Shown piece by piece: positions 54,080-63,534 of a DNA stretch of 64,000 nucleotides; position 1 is the first letter of the stretch; every line of letters begins with the position of its first letter. Origin of the DNA: Sinomonas atrocyanea (GTDB taxonomy: Bacteria; Actinomycetota; Actinomycetes; Actinomycetales; Micrococcaceae); the NCBI RefSeq assembly GCF_030812675.1, contig NZ_JAUSTE010000009.1, positions 62,001-126,000 of the forward strand, read 5' to 3'. Under the pieces are notes generated by a model. That model ran no database searches, was not told the DNA's origin, and worked only from the letters and a program-made list of their open reading frames with translations. A program made the position numbers and the translations under genes.

Positions 54080-54336
54080 GGTCATCCTCCTCGATGATGT
54101 GGCTTGGGAAAAGTGGTGATGTGCGGCACAGGGGCTCGCCTTGGCCTTCACGCTACGAGCCGCCATTGCGTCGGCACAAATACCTAGTTCCATTCAATTG
54201 ATATGCCCAACGTTTCAAAAGCACCCTTGGCCGACCCTAGGCAAAACTCCGGTGTGATCCACCCCACTCCTTGGAAGGATCGATCAAGCCCGCAACGAGG
54301 ATGTCGCGGGCAGCCTGAAGGCAGAGGGAGGAAACC
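54080..54336. promoter_or_regulatory. catA-benA divergent control region
   Basis: 257 bp with a locally AT-rich stretch at 54175-54260, unlike its surroundings, where the two promoters must lie. CAATTG at 54195-54200 is a small palindrome. Regulator sites for the LuxR-type BenR-like and LysR-type CatR proteins are expected here but I cannot mark them. GGGAGGAAAC precedes the benA ATG. Confidence 0.6.
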
Positions 54337-55686
54337 ATGACGGAAGCCCTGGACCACGTCCGCGACCAGCTCTCCGACGCGCTCATCGAGGACGCATCGA
54401 CCGGCACCTACCGCGCCAAGCGCAGCATCTTCACCGATGAGGAGCTGTTCGAGCTCGAGATGAAGTACATCTTCGAGGGCAACTGGGTCTACCTGGCCCA
54501 CGAGAGCCAGATCCCCAACGTCGGGGACTACTTCACCACGTACATCGGCCGCCAGCCGGTCGTCATCTCGCGGGCCAAGGACGGCGAGCTGCACGCCCAC
54601 ATCAACGCGTGCAGCCACCGCGGGGCCATGCTGTGCCGCCGCAAGACGGACAACCGCACCACCTTCACGTGCCCCTTCCACGGGTGGACCTTCTCGAACA
54701 ACGGCAAGCTGCTCAAGGTCAAGGACTCCAAGGGGGCCGGCTACCCGGAGCAGTTCAACACGGAGGGCTCCCACGACCTCACCAAGGTGGCCCGGTTCGA
54801 GAGCTACCGCGGATTCCTCTTCGGCAGCATCAACCCGGAGGTGAAGCCCCTCGCAGAGCATCTCGGCGAGGCCGCAAAGGTCATCGACCTCATCGTGGAC
54901 CAGTCGCCGGAGGGCCTCGAAGTGCTCCGCGGCGCCTCGACCTACACCTATGACGGCAACTGGAAGGTCCAGGCCGAGAACGGCGCGGACGGCTACCACG
55001 TCTCCGCGACCCACTGGAACTACGCCGCGACCACCGCCCGCCGCGGCACCGGGGAATCCGCCAACGAGACCAAGGCCATGGACGCCGGCACGTGGGGCAA
55101 GCAGGGCGGCGGCTACTACTCGTTCGAGCATGGCCACCTCCTGCTGTGGATGTGGTGGGGCAACCCGCAGGACCGCCCGAACTTCGACAAGCGCGAGGAG
55201 TGGACCGAGCAGTTCGGGGCCGAGCGCGCGGAGTTCATGATCGGCGCATCCCGGAACCTGTGCCTCTACCCCAACGTCTACCTCATGGACCAGTTCAGCT
55301 CGCAGATCCGGCACTTCCGCCCGATCTCCGTGGACAAGACCGAGGTGACCATCTACTGCATCGCCCCCAAGGGCGAGTCGGCCGATGCCCGCGCGAACCG
55401 CATCCGCCAGTACGAGGACTTCTTCAACGCCACCGGCATGGCCACCCCGGACGACCTCGAGGAGTTCCGCTCCTGCCAGAAGACCTATCTCGCCACCGCC
55501 GCCCCGTGGAACGACATGAGCCGCGGCGCCGCCCACCAGATCACCGGGCCTGACGAGACGGCGAAGGGCCTGGGCCTGAACCCGATCTCGAGCGGCGTCA
55601 GGACCGAGGACGAGGGACTCTACCCGATCCAGCACGGCTACTGGCGCGAGCGCATGCGCGCCGCCGTCGACGCCGAGTCCAACTGA
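54337..55686 (+). CDS. benA: Benzoate 1,2-dioxygenase large (alpha) subunit
   Basis: 449 aa. Rieske non-heme iron oxygenase that dihydroxylates benzoate to 1,6-dihydroxycyclohexa-2,4-diene-1-carboxylate. The Rieske cluster is [20 protein letters not shown] followed by CPFHGW at about 90-115. The mononuclear iron site follows in [16 protein letters not shown]. Ends with the LITR-type benzoate/toluate dioxygenase C-terminus. First gene of benABCD; ATG with GGGAGG about 6 bp upstream. Confidence 0.95.
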   Translation: MTEALDHVRDQLSDALIEDASTGTYRAKRSIFTDEELFELEMKYIFEGNWVYLAHESQIPNVGDYFTTYIGRQPVVISRAKDGELHAHINACSHRGAMLCRRKTDNRTTFTCPFHGWTFSNNGKLLKVKDSKGAGYPEQFNTEGSHDLTKVARFESYRGFLFGSINPEVKPLAEHLGEAAKVIDLIVDQSPEGLEVLRGASTYTYDGNWKVQAENGADGYHVSATHWNYAATTARRGTGESANETKAMDAGTWGKQGGGYYSFEHGHLLLWMWWGNPQDRPNFDKREEWTEQFGAERAEFMIGASRNLCLYPNVYLMDQFSSQIRHFRPISVDKTEVTIYCIAPKGESADARANRIRQYEDFFNATGMATPDDLEEFRSCQKTYLATAAPWNDMSRGAAHQITGPDETAKGLGLNPISSGVRTEDEGLYPIQHGYWRERMRAAVDAESN

Positions 55687-55711
55687 CCCGCAGGCACAGA
55701 AGGAGACCCCC

Positions 55712-56230
55712 ATGACGCTGATGACCACGATCGTGCCCGGGACCATCGGGCTCGAGGACGTCCGCCAGTTCCTCTACCGCGAGGCCAGCTTCCTCGACGA
55801 CCGCGAGTTCGACCGCTGGGTGGACTGCTACCACCCCGAGGCCGAATTCTGGATGCCCGCCTGGGCCGACGACGACACGCTCACCGAGGACCCGCAGCGC
55901 GAGATCTCGCTCATCTACTACCCCAACCGCGGCGGCCTCGAGGACCGCGTCTTCCGCATCAAGACCGAGCGCTCCGGCGCCACGAGCCTGCCCGACCCGC
56001 GCACCGGGCACAACATCACCAACGTCGAGATCCTGCGCCAGGAGGGCGACGTCGTCGACGTCCGCTTCAACTGGTTCACCCTCTACTACCGCTACAACAC
56101 GGTGGACACCTACTTCGGAGTCTCGTTCTACACGATCGACTTCTCCGGCACCCAGCCGGTCATCACCAAGAAGAAGGTCGTCCTCAAGAACGACTACATC
56201 CACCACGTCGTGGACATCTACCACATCTGA
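55712..56230 (+). CDS. benB: Benzoate 1,2-dioxygenase small (beta) subunit
   Basis: 172 aa. Structural beta subunit of the aromatic-ring dioxygenase (cystatin-like fold): VRQFLYREASFLDDREFDRW, YHPEAEFWMPAWADDDTLTE, SGATSLPDPRTGHNITNVEI and a C-terminal KKKVVLKNDYIHHVVDIYHI. Full length. ATG with AAGGAG 7 bp upstream, 25 bp after benA. Confidence 0.95.
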   Translation: MTLMTTIVPGTIGLEDVRQFLYREASFLDDREFDRWVDCYHPEAEFWMPAWADDDTLTEDPQREISLIYYPNRGGLEDRVFRIKTERSGATSLPDPRTGHNITNVEILRQEGDVVDVRFNWFTLYYRYNTVDTYFGVSFYTIDFSGTQPVITKKKVVLKNDYIHHVVDIYHI

Positions 56231-56251
56231 GAAGGCCTTCAGGAGGACTCC

Positions 56252-57316
56252 ATGACTGACACGAACCACTCCGTTGCCCTCGCCTTCGAGGACGGCGTCA
56301 CCCGCTTCATCACGGTTGCATCCGGCCAGACGGTCGCCGATGCCTCCTACAGCGCCCGGATCAACATCCCCCTGGACTGCCGCGACGGCGCGTGCGGCAC
56401 GTGCAAGGCCTTCTGCGAGAGCGGAAAGTATGACGGCGGCGACTACATCGAGGACGCGCTGACCGACGACGAGGCCGAGGCAGGCTACTGCCTCCCGTGC
56501 CAGATGACCCCCGAGAGCGACCTCGTCCTGCGGATCTCCGGCACGGCCGAGATGGCCAAGAGCGGCATCGGCACGTTCCAGGCGACCATCGTCAAGCTCC
56601 ACTGGTACGCCGACAACACCGCGGGCCTGACCCTCGCCGTCGAGGACCGCGAGAGGCTGGCCTACCTGCCCGGCCAGTACATGAACGTCCAGGTCCCGGG
56701 CACCGACCAGGAGCGCAGCTACTCCTTCTCGAGCGGGCCCGACGCCGAGCAGCTCACCTTCCTGGTCCGCACCGCGCCGGACGGCGCGATGACCACCTAC
56801 CTGAAGGAGCGGGCCGCCGAGGGCGACACCCTGACGCTCGAGGGCCCCAAGGGCAGCTTCTTCCTCCGGGACGTCAAGCGCCCCGTGCTCATGCTCGCCG
56901 GCGGCACCGGGATCGCCCCCCAGCTGGCCATGCTCGAGAAGCTCTCCGCGGGGGCGGCCGCCGGCACCGTCCCCGCGTTCCCGATCCACCTCGCCTACGG
57001 CGCGACGTGGGACAAGGACCTCGTGGAGGTCGAGGCCCTCGAGCGCTACGCGGCGACGATCCCCGGCTTCACGTTCAGCACGATCGTGGCCGACGCGGAC
57101 TCGCAGCACCCGCGCAAGGGCTACGTCACCGGGCACCTGCTGCCCGAGCACCTCAACGACGGCGACGTGGACGTCTACCTGTGCGGTCCGCCGGCGATGG
57201 TCGATGCCGTGCGCCGCTACTTCGACGCCGAGGGCATCGAGCCGACGAACTTCTACTACGAGCGGTTCGCGGTCGGCGCGGCCGCCCCGGCCCTCGCTGG
57301 GGCGGGCGCGGCGTGA
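56252..57316 (+). CDS. benC: Benzoate 1,2-dioxygenase electron-transfer reductase
   Basis: 354 aa. Passes electrons from NADH to BenAB. A plant-type 2Fe-2S ferredoxin domain lies at 1-98 (CRDGACGTCKAFC plus the distal Cys in GYCLPCQM). The FAD domain has RSYSFSSGP (about 150), and the NAD domain has MLAGGTGIAPQLAMLEKL, YLCGPPAMVDAV and FYYERF at the end. ATG with AGGAG about 6 bp upstream. The stop overlaps benD as GTGA. Confidence 0.95.
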   Translation: MTDTNHSVALAFEDGVTRFITVASGQTVADASYSARINIPLDCRDGACGTCKAFCESGKYDGGDYIEDALTDDEAEAGYCLPCQMTPESDLVLRISGTAEMAKSGIGTFQATIVKLHWYADNTAGLTLAVEDRERLAYLPGQYMNVQVPGTDQERSYSFSSGPDAEQLTFLVRTAPDGAMTTYLKERAAEGDTLTLEGPKGSFFLRDVKRPVLMLAGGTGIAPQLAMLEKLSAGAAAGTVPAFPIHLAYGATWDKDLVEVEALERYAATIPGFTFSTIVADADSQHPRKGYVTGHLLPEHLNDGDVDVYLCGPPAMVDAVRRYFDAEGIEPTNFYYERFAVGAAAPALAGAGAA

Positions 57317-58161
57317 GCACTGCAGCGCGCGCAGCCACGGCAGACGCCGCCGAGGCCCCCGCCCCGTCCGTCCATGCCGGGCGGTTCGCCGGCAGGGCCG
57401 TGGTGGTCACCGGAGCGGCCCAGGGGATCGGCCGCGCCGTGGCCGAGAGGATCGCGGCCGAGGGCGGCGAGGTCACCCTCGTGGACCGCGCGGACCTCGT
57501 GCACGAGGTCGCGGAAGGCGTGCGCGGTGCCGTCGAGGGGGGCGGCACCGCGCACTCCGTCACCGCGGACCTCGAGACGTTCGACGGCGCGCTGGCGGCC
57601 GTCGAGGCCGCCGTCGCCGCGGCGGGGCGCATCGACGTCGTCATCAACAACGTGGGCGGGACGATCTGGGCCAAGCCCTACGAGCACTACACCCCGGAGG
57701 AGATCGAGAAGGAGGTGCGCCGCTCCCTGTTCCCCACGCTGTGGATGTGCCGGGCCGCCCTGCCGCACCTCATCGGCCAGGGCTCCGGGACCCTGGTCAA
57801 CGTCTCCTCGGTGGCCACCCGCGGCGTCAACCGCGTCCCGTACGCCGCCGCCAAGGGCGGGGTCCGCGCCATCACCACCGCGCTCGCGCTCGAGGCGGCT
57901 CCGCACGGCGTGCGCGTCGTCGCGACCGCCCCGGGCGGGACCGAGGCGCCGCCCCGCGCCGTGCAGCGCGGGCCGCTCCCCGCCTCGGAGCAGGAGAAGG
58001 AGTGGTACCGGCAGATCGTGGACCAGACGGTCGAGTCCTCGCTGATGAAGCGGTACGGCACGCTCGCCGAGCAGGCCGCTGCCATCTGCTTCCTCGCCTC
58101 GGACGAGGCCTCGTACATCACGGGCACCGTCCTGCCCGTGGCCGGGGGAGACCTGGGCTAG
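57313..58161 (+). CDS. benD: 1,6-dihydroxycyclohexa-2,4-diene-1-carboxylate dehydrogenase
   Basis: 282 aa. SDR that oxidises and decarboxylates the benzoate cis-diol to catechol with NAD. Signatures: VVVTGAAQGIGRAVAERIAA, INNVGGTIWAKPYEHY, catalytic Ser in NVSSVATRG, and YAAAKGG with Lys intact. The motif MKRYGTLAEQAAAICFLASD is typical of BenD. The GTG start overlaps the benC stop, marking translational coupling. An Ala-rich 25-residue leader precedes the fold. Confidence 0.95.
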   Translation: MSTAARAATADAAEAPAPSVHAGRFAGRAVVVTGAAQGIGRAVAERIAAEGGEVTLVDRADLVHEVAEGVRGAVEGGGTAHSVTADLETFDGALAAVEAAVAAAGRIDVVINNVGGTIWAKPYEHYTPEEIEKEVRRSLFPTLWMCRAALPHLIGQGSGTLVNVSSVATRGVNRVPYAAAKGGVRAITTALALEAAPHGVRVVATAPGGTEAPPRAVQRGPLPASEQEKEWYRQIVDQTVESSLMKRYGTLAEQAAAICFLASDEASYITGTVLPVAGGDLG

Positions 58162-58221
58162 CTGTACCCGGCCGGACGCCGTCCCCGGCGCCCGCGCGGG
58201 GTCCGCGCTAGCCTCGTAGGC

Positions 58222-61050
58222 ATGCTGAATCCCCACGAGGACGTGGTTGCGCGCGACCGGGAGCTGGCCGAGCTGGACAGCCTCCTGGCCGCCGGCCGCT
58301 GCGTGGTCATCGAGGGCCCGCCGGGCGTGGGTGCCACCGCGCTGGCCCGCGCGTCCGCCGCGCACCGCACCGGAGCCACGCTCCTCCGGGCGTCCGCGAC
58401 TCCCTGGGAGGAGGCGCTGGCGGGAGGCGTGCTCGCCCAGCTCGGCATCGCGCCCGCCCAGGACCGGCCGGGGCCGCCAGCCGAGCCGCCGCAGCACGCC
58501 GGCGGACAGCCCGAGTGGCTCCCCGCCGGCCGCGCGGCCCTCGAACACCTGGGGGCCCTCGCGGCCCGGGGTCCCCTCCTCGTGCTGCTCGACGGCATCG
58601 AGCACGCCGACGCGCTCTCCCTCGAGGCCCTCGCCTTTGCGCTGCGGCGCGCCCCCGGTCCCCTCCCGGTCCTGGCCACGTGCACCGCCGCGGGCACCCG
58701 GCCGGACAGCGCGGCGGCCGTGTTCGCCGACGCGGTGGGCGCGCGCCGGCTGCGGCTGGGGCCCCTCACCCGCGCGGGCCTCCGCGAGCTCGCCGAGGCC
58801 CGGCTCGGCACAGGCCTCGCTCCCACAGCACTCGAGGCCCTCTGGCGCGTGACCCGCGGGAACCCCGGGCTGGCTGTGACGGCCCTCGCGGAGGGAGTGG
58901 AGGAGCTCGGGGAGGCGGGATTCGCCGCGGAGGGTCCGCGCGGCGTCGTGCGGTCCCTCGCCGCCCGGACCGCCGCCGCGCTCGCGGCCCTTCCACCCCC
59001 GGCCCGCGCCCTGGTCGAGGCGATGAGCGTCCTGGGCGGGGCGGCCGGCGCGGCCGAGGCCGCGAGGCTGAGCGGGCTGCCGGACGACGCCGCCCTCCTC
59101 GCCGCCGCCGACGCCGCCTGGGCCGCCGGACTCCTCACGGTCCGCCGGGAGGACGGTGCCCTGCGGCTCGAGGCGGCGGATCCGCTCGCCCTCGAGGCCG
59201 TCCACGACGCCCTCGGCCCGCAGCGGCGTGCCGTCCTCCACGCCCGCGCCGCGGGGGCCGCCGCCGGGACGGCCGAGCGGGTCCGCCACCTCGTGGCCGC
59301 CGCGGTCCTGCCCGACGCCGCCCTCGCGGCCACCGTGGACGGCCTCGCCGAGGCAGAGGCGGCCGCCGGCGACTGGGGCGCCGCCGCGGATGCCCTCGTC
59401 GCGGCCGCGAGGCTCCACGTGGACCCCGCGCTGCGCGAGGACCGGCTCGTGCGGGCGGCGGAGGCGATGGTGGGCGCCGGCGACCTCGCCCGCGCCGCCC
59501 CCCTGGCCCGCCAGATCGAGTCGCTCCCGCAGAGTGCCGGACGTGACGCCGCGCTGGCCTACCATGCGATCCACACGGGCCAGGCGCGCCGGGCGGGCGT
59601 GCTGCTGGAGCGCGCCTGGGAGACCCGCCCCCCGACCGCCTCCGCCGACCTGTCCGCACGCATCGCCCAGTACCGCGTCCTCGACGCGCTCGGGAACTGG
59701 GACGGCCACGCCATGCTCGCGTGGACCGAAGCCACGGTGCGGCTCGCCGGCCCGGACAGCTCAGCGGGCATCGAGGCCCGCGCCATGCTGGGGCTCGCCC
59801 TCGGGTCCCTGGGGCGCCGGGATGAGGCGCGCCGCGCCTACGACGAGCTCTCCGCCTCCCCGCATCTCGCCGCCCGCGACCAGCGCCTGCACTTGGGCAG
59901 GGGGTGGCTCGCCCTGGCACTGGATGACCTCGACACCGCCCGGCTCGAGCTGCGCGCCGCGATCGCGCCCGCACCGCGGCCCGGATCCCTGCGCATCGGC
60001 CTCTGGGCCCATGCGTGGCTGGCGCGGGCCGAATTCGCCGTGGGCCGGTGGGACGATGCGCTCACGACGGCGCGCACCGGGCTCGCCCTCGATGGCCCCG
60101 TGGGGATGGACCTCGTCTCACCGCTTTTGCACCTGACCGTGGCCCAGATCAGCGCCCTGCGCGGGCAGCGCACCGTGGCGGCGCAGCAGAGCGCCCTCGC
60201 GCAGTGCGGCCCCGAGGCGTACCCGGTGATGCGGGTGGCCGCGGCCATGGCTGCCGCGGCCGTGGACGAGAGCGCCGGTGACTACGCCGGTGTGCTCCGC
60301 GCCTACGCGCCGCTCGTCGCCGACCGCCCGCCGGGGCTCGACGAGCCCGGATTCTGGCCGTGGCAGGACGTGTATGCGAATGCCCTCGTCATGGTCGGCG
60401 ACCTCGAGGCGGCGGATGCCTTCCTCACGCCACTCGAGGCGGCCGCCGAGGCGGTGGGGCACAGGAGCACCACGGCGCGCCTCGCCTCCGTGCGCGGCCG
60501 CCTCCTCGGTGCCCGCGGCGAGGTCGACGGCGCGGTCCGGGTCTTCGAGTCGGCGCTCGCGGCCCTCGAGGGCCTGACCTTCCCCTGGGGCGTCGCGCGG
60601 GTCCGCTTCGCCTACGGCCAGACGCTGCGGCGGGCCGGGCGGCGCCGGGACGCCACCGCCGTCCTCGCCGCCGCGAGGGACGCCTTCGCTGCGCTGGGTG
60701 CGAGCGTCTACGTGGCCCGGTGCGAGCGGGAGCTGCAGGCGGCCGGCACCGGAGCCTTCCGCACCCGCCCGGGGGCCGCCGGGACGTCCGACGCCGCCGC
60801 GCCAGCCCCGTACGCCCCCGCCCCGGCGGCCTTCACGTCCCAGGAGGAAGCGGTGGCGCGCCTCGTGGCCGCCGGCCACAGCAACCGCGAGGCGGCGCGC
60901 GAGCTGTTCGTCTCGGTCAAGACCGTCCAGTACCACCTCACCCGGATCTACGCGAAGCTCGGGATCGGGTCCCGCTCGGAACTCGCCGCCCTGTACCGGC
61001 GCGAGCCGCCCGCCGCTCCGGACCGATCAATATCCGAACAGTCTCAATAA
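58222..61050 (+). CDS. benR: Large LuxR-type (LAL-like) regulator, BenR candidate
   Basis: 942 aa. N-terminal STAND-like ATPase module, a long helical TPR-like middle (about 330-850) and a C-terminal LuxR helix-turn-helix at 871-925 (SNREAARELFVSVKTVQYHL, TRIYAKLGIGSRSELAAL). The Walker A motif reads GPPGVGAT at 32-39: the essential Lys is Ala38. The Walker B-like site is LLVLLDGIEHAD. In Corynebacterium glutamicum a LuxR-type BenR sits in the ben-cat cluster, so a role in ben/cat activation is inferred from context. The ATG is 7 bp after TAGCCT, a leaderless layout. Confidence 0.82.
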   Translation: MLNPHEDVVARDRELAELDSLLAAGRCVVIEGPPGVGATALARASAAHRTGATLLRASATPWEEALAGGVLAQLGIAPAQDRPGPPAEPPQHAGGQPEWLPAGRAALEHLGALAARGPLLVLLDGIEHADALSLEALAFALRRAPGPLPVLATCTAAGTRPDSAAAVFADAVGARRLRLGPLTRAGLRELAEARLGTGLAPTALEALWRVTRGNPGLAVTALAEGVEELGEAGFAAEGPRGVVRSLAARTAAALAALPPPARALVEAMSVLGGAAGAAEAARLSGLPDDAALLAAADAAWAAGLLTVRREDGALRLEAADPLALEAVHDALGPQRRAVLHARAAGAAAGTAERVRHLVAAAVLPDAALAATVDGLAEAEAAAGDWGAAADALVAAARLHVDPALREDRLVRAAEAMVGAGDLARAAPLARQIESLPQSAGRDAALAYHAIHTGQARRAGVLLERAWETRPPTASADLSARIAQYRVLDALGNWDGHAMLAWTEATVRLAGPDSSAGIEARAMLGLALGSLGRRDEARRAYDELSASPHLAARDQRLHLGRGWLALALDDLDTARLELRAAIAPAPRPGSLRIGLWAHAWLARAEFAVGRWDDALTTARTGLALDGPVGMDLVSPLLHLTVAQISALRGQRTVAAQQSALAQCGPEAYPVMRVAAAMAAAAVDESAGDYAGVLRAYAPLVADRPPGLDEPGFWPWQDVYANALVMVGDLEAADAFLTPLEAAAEAVGHRSTTARLASVRGRLLGARGEVDGAVRVFESALAALEGLTFPWGVARVRFAYGQTLRRAGRRRDATAVLAAARDAFAALGASVYVARCERELQAAGTGAFRTRPGAAGTSDAAAPAPYAPAPAAFTSQEEAVARLVAAGHSNREAARELFVSVKTVQYHLTRIYAKLGIGSRSELAALYRREPPAAPDRSISEQSQ

Positions 61051-61143
61051 GTCGTGATTGGGTATTTCTCCTGACCGAACGCTCGTCCTAACCTGAGGGG
61101 GAGGGTGGCCAGCGAGGCGCCCCGCGGCGCGACGAGGAGAGCA

Positions 61144-62097
61144 ATGGAGACCAGGCACCTGCGGTACTTCATCGCCGTCGCCGAGGAGCGCCACTTCGGG
61201 CGCGCCGCGCAGCGCCTGCACATGGCCCAGCCGCCCCTGTCCCAGCAGATCAGGCAGCTCGAGGAGCAGCTCGGCACCCAGCTGTTCGAACGGACCACGC
61301 GCAAGGTCGAGCTCACGCCCGCCGGCCTGCTCCTCCTCGACCGCGGCCGCCGCATCCTCCAGGACCTCGAGGAGCTCGAATCGGACGTCGCCGAGGTCGG
61401 CGCCGGCGCCGCCGGGGTCCTCAGGATCGGCCTCTCCGGCTCGGCCACCTACCGCCTCCTCCCGGCGCTCGTGGCCAAGGCCCGGACACACCTGCCCCAC
61501 CTCAAGCTGACCGTGCGCGGCGAGATGCTCACCCCCCAGATGGCCCTGGACCTCGAGGAGGGACGGCTCGACGTCGCGGTCCTGCGCCCGCCGGTCAGCT
61601 CGCCCGAGCTCGACCTCGCACCCCTGGAGCAGGACCGGCTCGTCGCCGCGCTGCCCGCAGGCTCCCCGCTCGCCCAGCGCCCGGAGCTCGACCTCGCCGA
61701 GCTCGCCGAGGAGGCCTTCGTGGGCTACCCCTCCGACTCCGTGGTCACGAGGACCTTCCGGCAGGCCTGCCGCGACGAGGGCTTCACCCCGCGGGTCGTG
61801 CAGGAGGCCGCCGAGACGTCCACCCTGCTCTCGCTCGTCGCCGCCGGCATGGGCGTGGCCCTCGTGCCGATGGAATCGCCCACCTTCGCGTTCGCCGGCA
61901 TCGTGTTCCGCCCGGTGCGGAACGCCCCCAGCATCGACCTCGCGGTCGCCTGGCGCGCGGGGGAGCAGTCGCCCCTCGTGCACCGGTTCCTCGAACTGTT
62001 CGACACCGTCCCGGCAGTCGGGCGGGGTCCACGCGGACCCCGCCCACTCGCCGTCGTCCGCTCCCCACTGCAGAAGGAGGCCGCGCGTGAAGATTGA
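61144..62097 (+). CDS. catR: LysR-family regulator of catechol genes
   Basis: 317 aa. Helix-turn-helix at 1-60 (METRHLRYFIAVAEERHFGR, AAQRLHMAQPPLSQQIRQLE) and a type-2 periplasmic-binding effector domain. The N-terminus is like CatR/BenM-type regulators, which sense cis,cis-muconate. ATG at 61144 has GAGGAGA 5 bp upstream. Unlike in Pseudomonas, it is co-directional with catB and overlaps it by 11 bp, so regulator and enzymes are probably one message. The upstream 93 bp hold an AT-richer stretch at 61020-61070. Confidence 0.9.
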   Translation: METRHLRYFIAVAEERHFGRAAQRLHMAQPPLSQQIRQLEEQLGTQLFERTTRKVELTPAGLLLLDRGRRILQDLEELESDVAEVGAGAAGVLRIGLSGSATYRLLPALVAKARTHLPHLKLTVRGEMLTPQMALDLEEGRLDVAVLRPPVSSPELDLAPLEQDRLVAALPAGSPLAQRPELDLAELAEEAFVGYPSDSVVTRTFRQACRDEGFTPRVVQEAAETSTLLSLVAAGMGVALVPMESPTFAFAGIVFRPVRNAPSIDLAVAWRAGEQSPLVHRFLELFDTVPAVGRGPRGPRPLAVVRSPLQKEAARED

Positions 62098-63190
62098 GCG
62101 CATCGAGGCCGTCCCCTACTCGATCCCCTACACCCACCCGCTGCGGTTCGCGAGCGGGGAGGTGCACGCCGCCGAGCACGTCCTGATCCGCGTCCACACC
62201 GACGACGGACTCGTGGGCGTCGCCGACGCCCCGCCGCGCCCGTACACCTACGGCGAGACGCAGGCGTCCATCATCGCCGCCGTGCGGGACCTGTTCGCGC
62301 CGCAGCTGGTGGGCCTGGACCCGCTGGACCGGGAGAAGGCGCAGCGGATCCTGGCGCGGACCGTCAACAACGCCACCGCCAAGGGCGCCGTGGACATCGC
62401 CCTGTGGGACCTCGTGGGGAAGTCCCTCGGGGTCCCCGTGCACCGGCTCCTGGGCGGGTACGCGGACGGCATGCGCATCTCCCACATGCTCGGCTTCCGG
62501 CCCGCCCCCGAGCTGCTCGAGGAGGCCCAGCGCTTCCGCGAGCACTACGGGGTCACCAGCTTCAAGCTCAAGACCGGCCGCCGCCCCCTCGCCCTCGATG
62601 TCGAGGCCGTGCGCGTGCTGCGGGAGGGACTCGGGGACGAGGTGGAGATCTACCTCGACGCCAACCGCGGATGGACCGCGAACGAGGCGATGGAGGTGCT
62701 GCGCCGCACGGAGGGGATGGGCCTGAGCGCACTCGAGGAGCCCTGCGACGCGGCCGAGGCCCTGGGCCGCCGGCGTCTCGTGCAGCATTCGGCCATCCCG
62801 ATCGTGGGCGACGAGTCCGTCCCCACCCCCGGGGACGTCTCCCGGGAGCTGCTCTCCGGCGGCTGCACGGCGATCTGCATCAAGACCGCCCGCAGCGGGT
62901 TCACCCAGGCCACCGAGATCCTCGGCCTCTGCACGGGCCTCGGCGTCGACGTGACCATGGGCAACCAGATCGACACCCAGATCGGCTCGCTCGCCACCGT
63001 GGCCTTCGGTGCAGCCCACGAGGCGAGCCAGCGCCGCGCCGGCGAGCTCTCCAACTTCCTCGACATGGCCGACGACCTCCTCGCCGAGCCGCTCGAGATC
63101 CGCGACGGCTCCCTGCGGGCCCGCGAGGTGCCCGGCGTGGGCGCCGAGATCGACGAGGCCAAGCTGGCCCGCTACCGCCAAGACGCCTAG
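62087..63190 (+). CDS. catB: Muconate cycloisomerase
   Basis: 367 aa. Enolase-superfamily enzyme that cyclises cis,cis-muconate to muconolactone. Base Lys in TSFKLKTGRRP (KxK), metal ligands Asp in IYLDANRGW, Glu in ALEEPCD and Asp/Glu in IVGDESV, and second Lys in CIKTARSGF. GTG start with AAGGAGG 7-9 bp upstream and inside the end of catR. Followed by catC after 9 bp. Confidence 0.95.
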   Translation: MKIERIEAVPYSIPYTHPLRFASGEVHAAEHVLIRVHTDDGLVGVADAPPRPYTYGETQASIIAAVRDLFAPQLVGLDPLDREKAQRILARTVNNATAKGAVDIALWDLVGKSLGVPVHRLLGGYADGMRISHMLGFRPAPELLEEAQRFREHYGVTSFKLKTGRRPLALDVEAVRVLREGLGDEVEIYLDANRGWTANEAMEVLRRTEGMGLSALEEPCDAAEALGRRRLVQHSAIPIVGDESVPTPGDVSRELLSGGCTAICIKTARSGFTQATEILGLCTGLGVDVTMGNQIDTQIGSLATVAFGAAHEASQRRAGELSNFLDMADDLLAEPLEIRDGSLRAREVPGVGAEIDEAKLARYRQDA

Positions 63191-63199
63191 GAGGCCCCG

Positions 63200-63478
63200 A
63201 TGCTGTACCTGGTCCGCATGGACGTCCGCCTGCCCGCGGACATGCCGCCCGCCGAGGCGGAGGAGATCAAGGCCCGCGAGAAGGCCTACTCGCAGTCCCT
63301 CCAGCGCGAGGGCCGCTGGCCGCACCTCTGGCGCGTCGCGGGGGAGTATGCGAACTACTCCGTCTTCGACGTGGGAAGCCATGACGAGCTGCACGGGCTC
63401 CTGACGAGCCTGCCGCTCTTCCCCTACATGGACATCGCCGTCACGCCCCTCGCCCAGCACCCCTCCGCCATCGCCTGA
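63200..63478 (+). CDS. catC: Muconolactone delta-isomerase
   Basis: 92 aa, the usual length of this decameric enzyme, which shifts the double bond to give 3-oxoadipate enol-lactone. Signatures: MLYLVRMDVRLPADMPP, the catalytic Glu in IKAREKAYSQSLQREGRWPH and LFPYMDIAVTPLAQHPSAI. ATG with AGGAG 8 bp upstream. Last visible gene of the cat operon; catD and later oxoadipate genes are not in the window. Confidence 0.95.
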   Translation: MLYLVRMDVRLPADMPPAEAEEIKAREKAYSQSLQREGRWPHLWRVAGEYANYSVFDVGSHDELHGLLTSLPLFPYMDIAVTPLAQHPSAIA

Positions 63479-63490
63479 AACCTGTGCCGC

Positions 63491-63512
63491 CGCAAGCTTT
63501 GCGCGCTCGCAA
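63491..63512. promoter_or_regulatory. Overlapping dyads upstream of the MarR gene
   Basis: CGCAA-N3-TTGCG-N4-CGCAA at 63491-63512: three alternating half-sites forming two overlapping inverted repeats, 22-44 bp before the MarR start and 12 bp after the catC stop. It looks like a MarR-type operator and suggests autoregulation. Confidence 0.6.
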
Positions 63513-63534
63513 GGGCAGGGCCGATACTGGGACG

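Noticed and set aside
18183-63534. Insertion sequences, integrases or prophage genes
   Set aside because: None found; accessory genes here have no transposase, terminal inverted repeats or tRNA-linked attachment duplicates that I could see.
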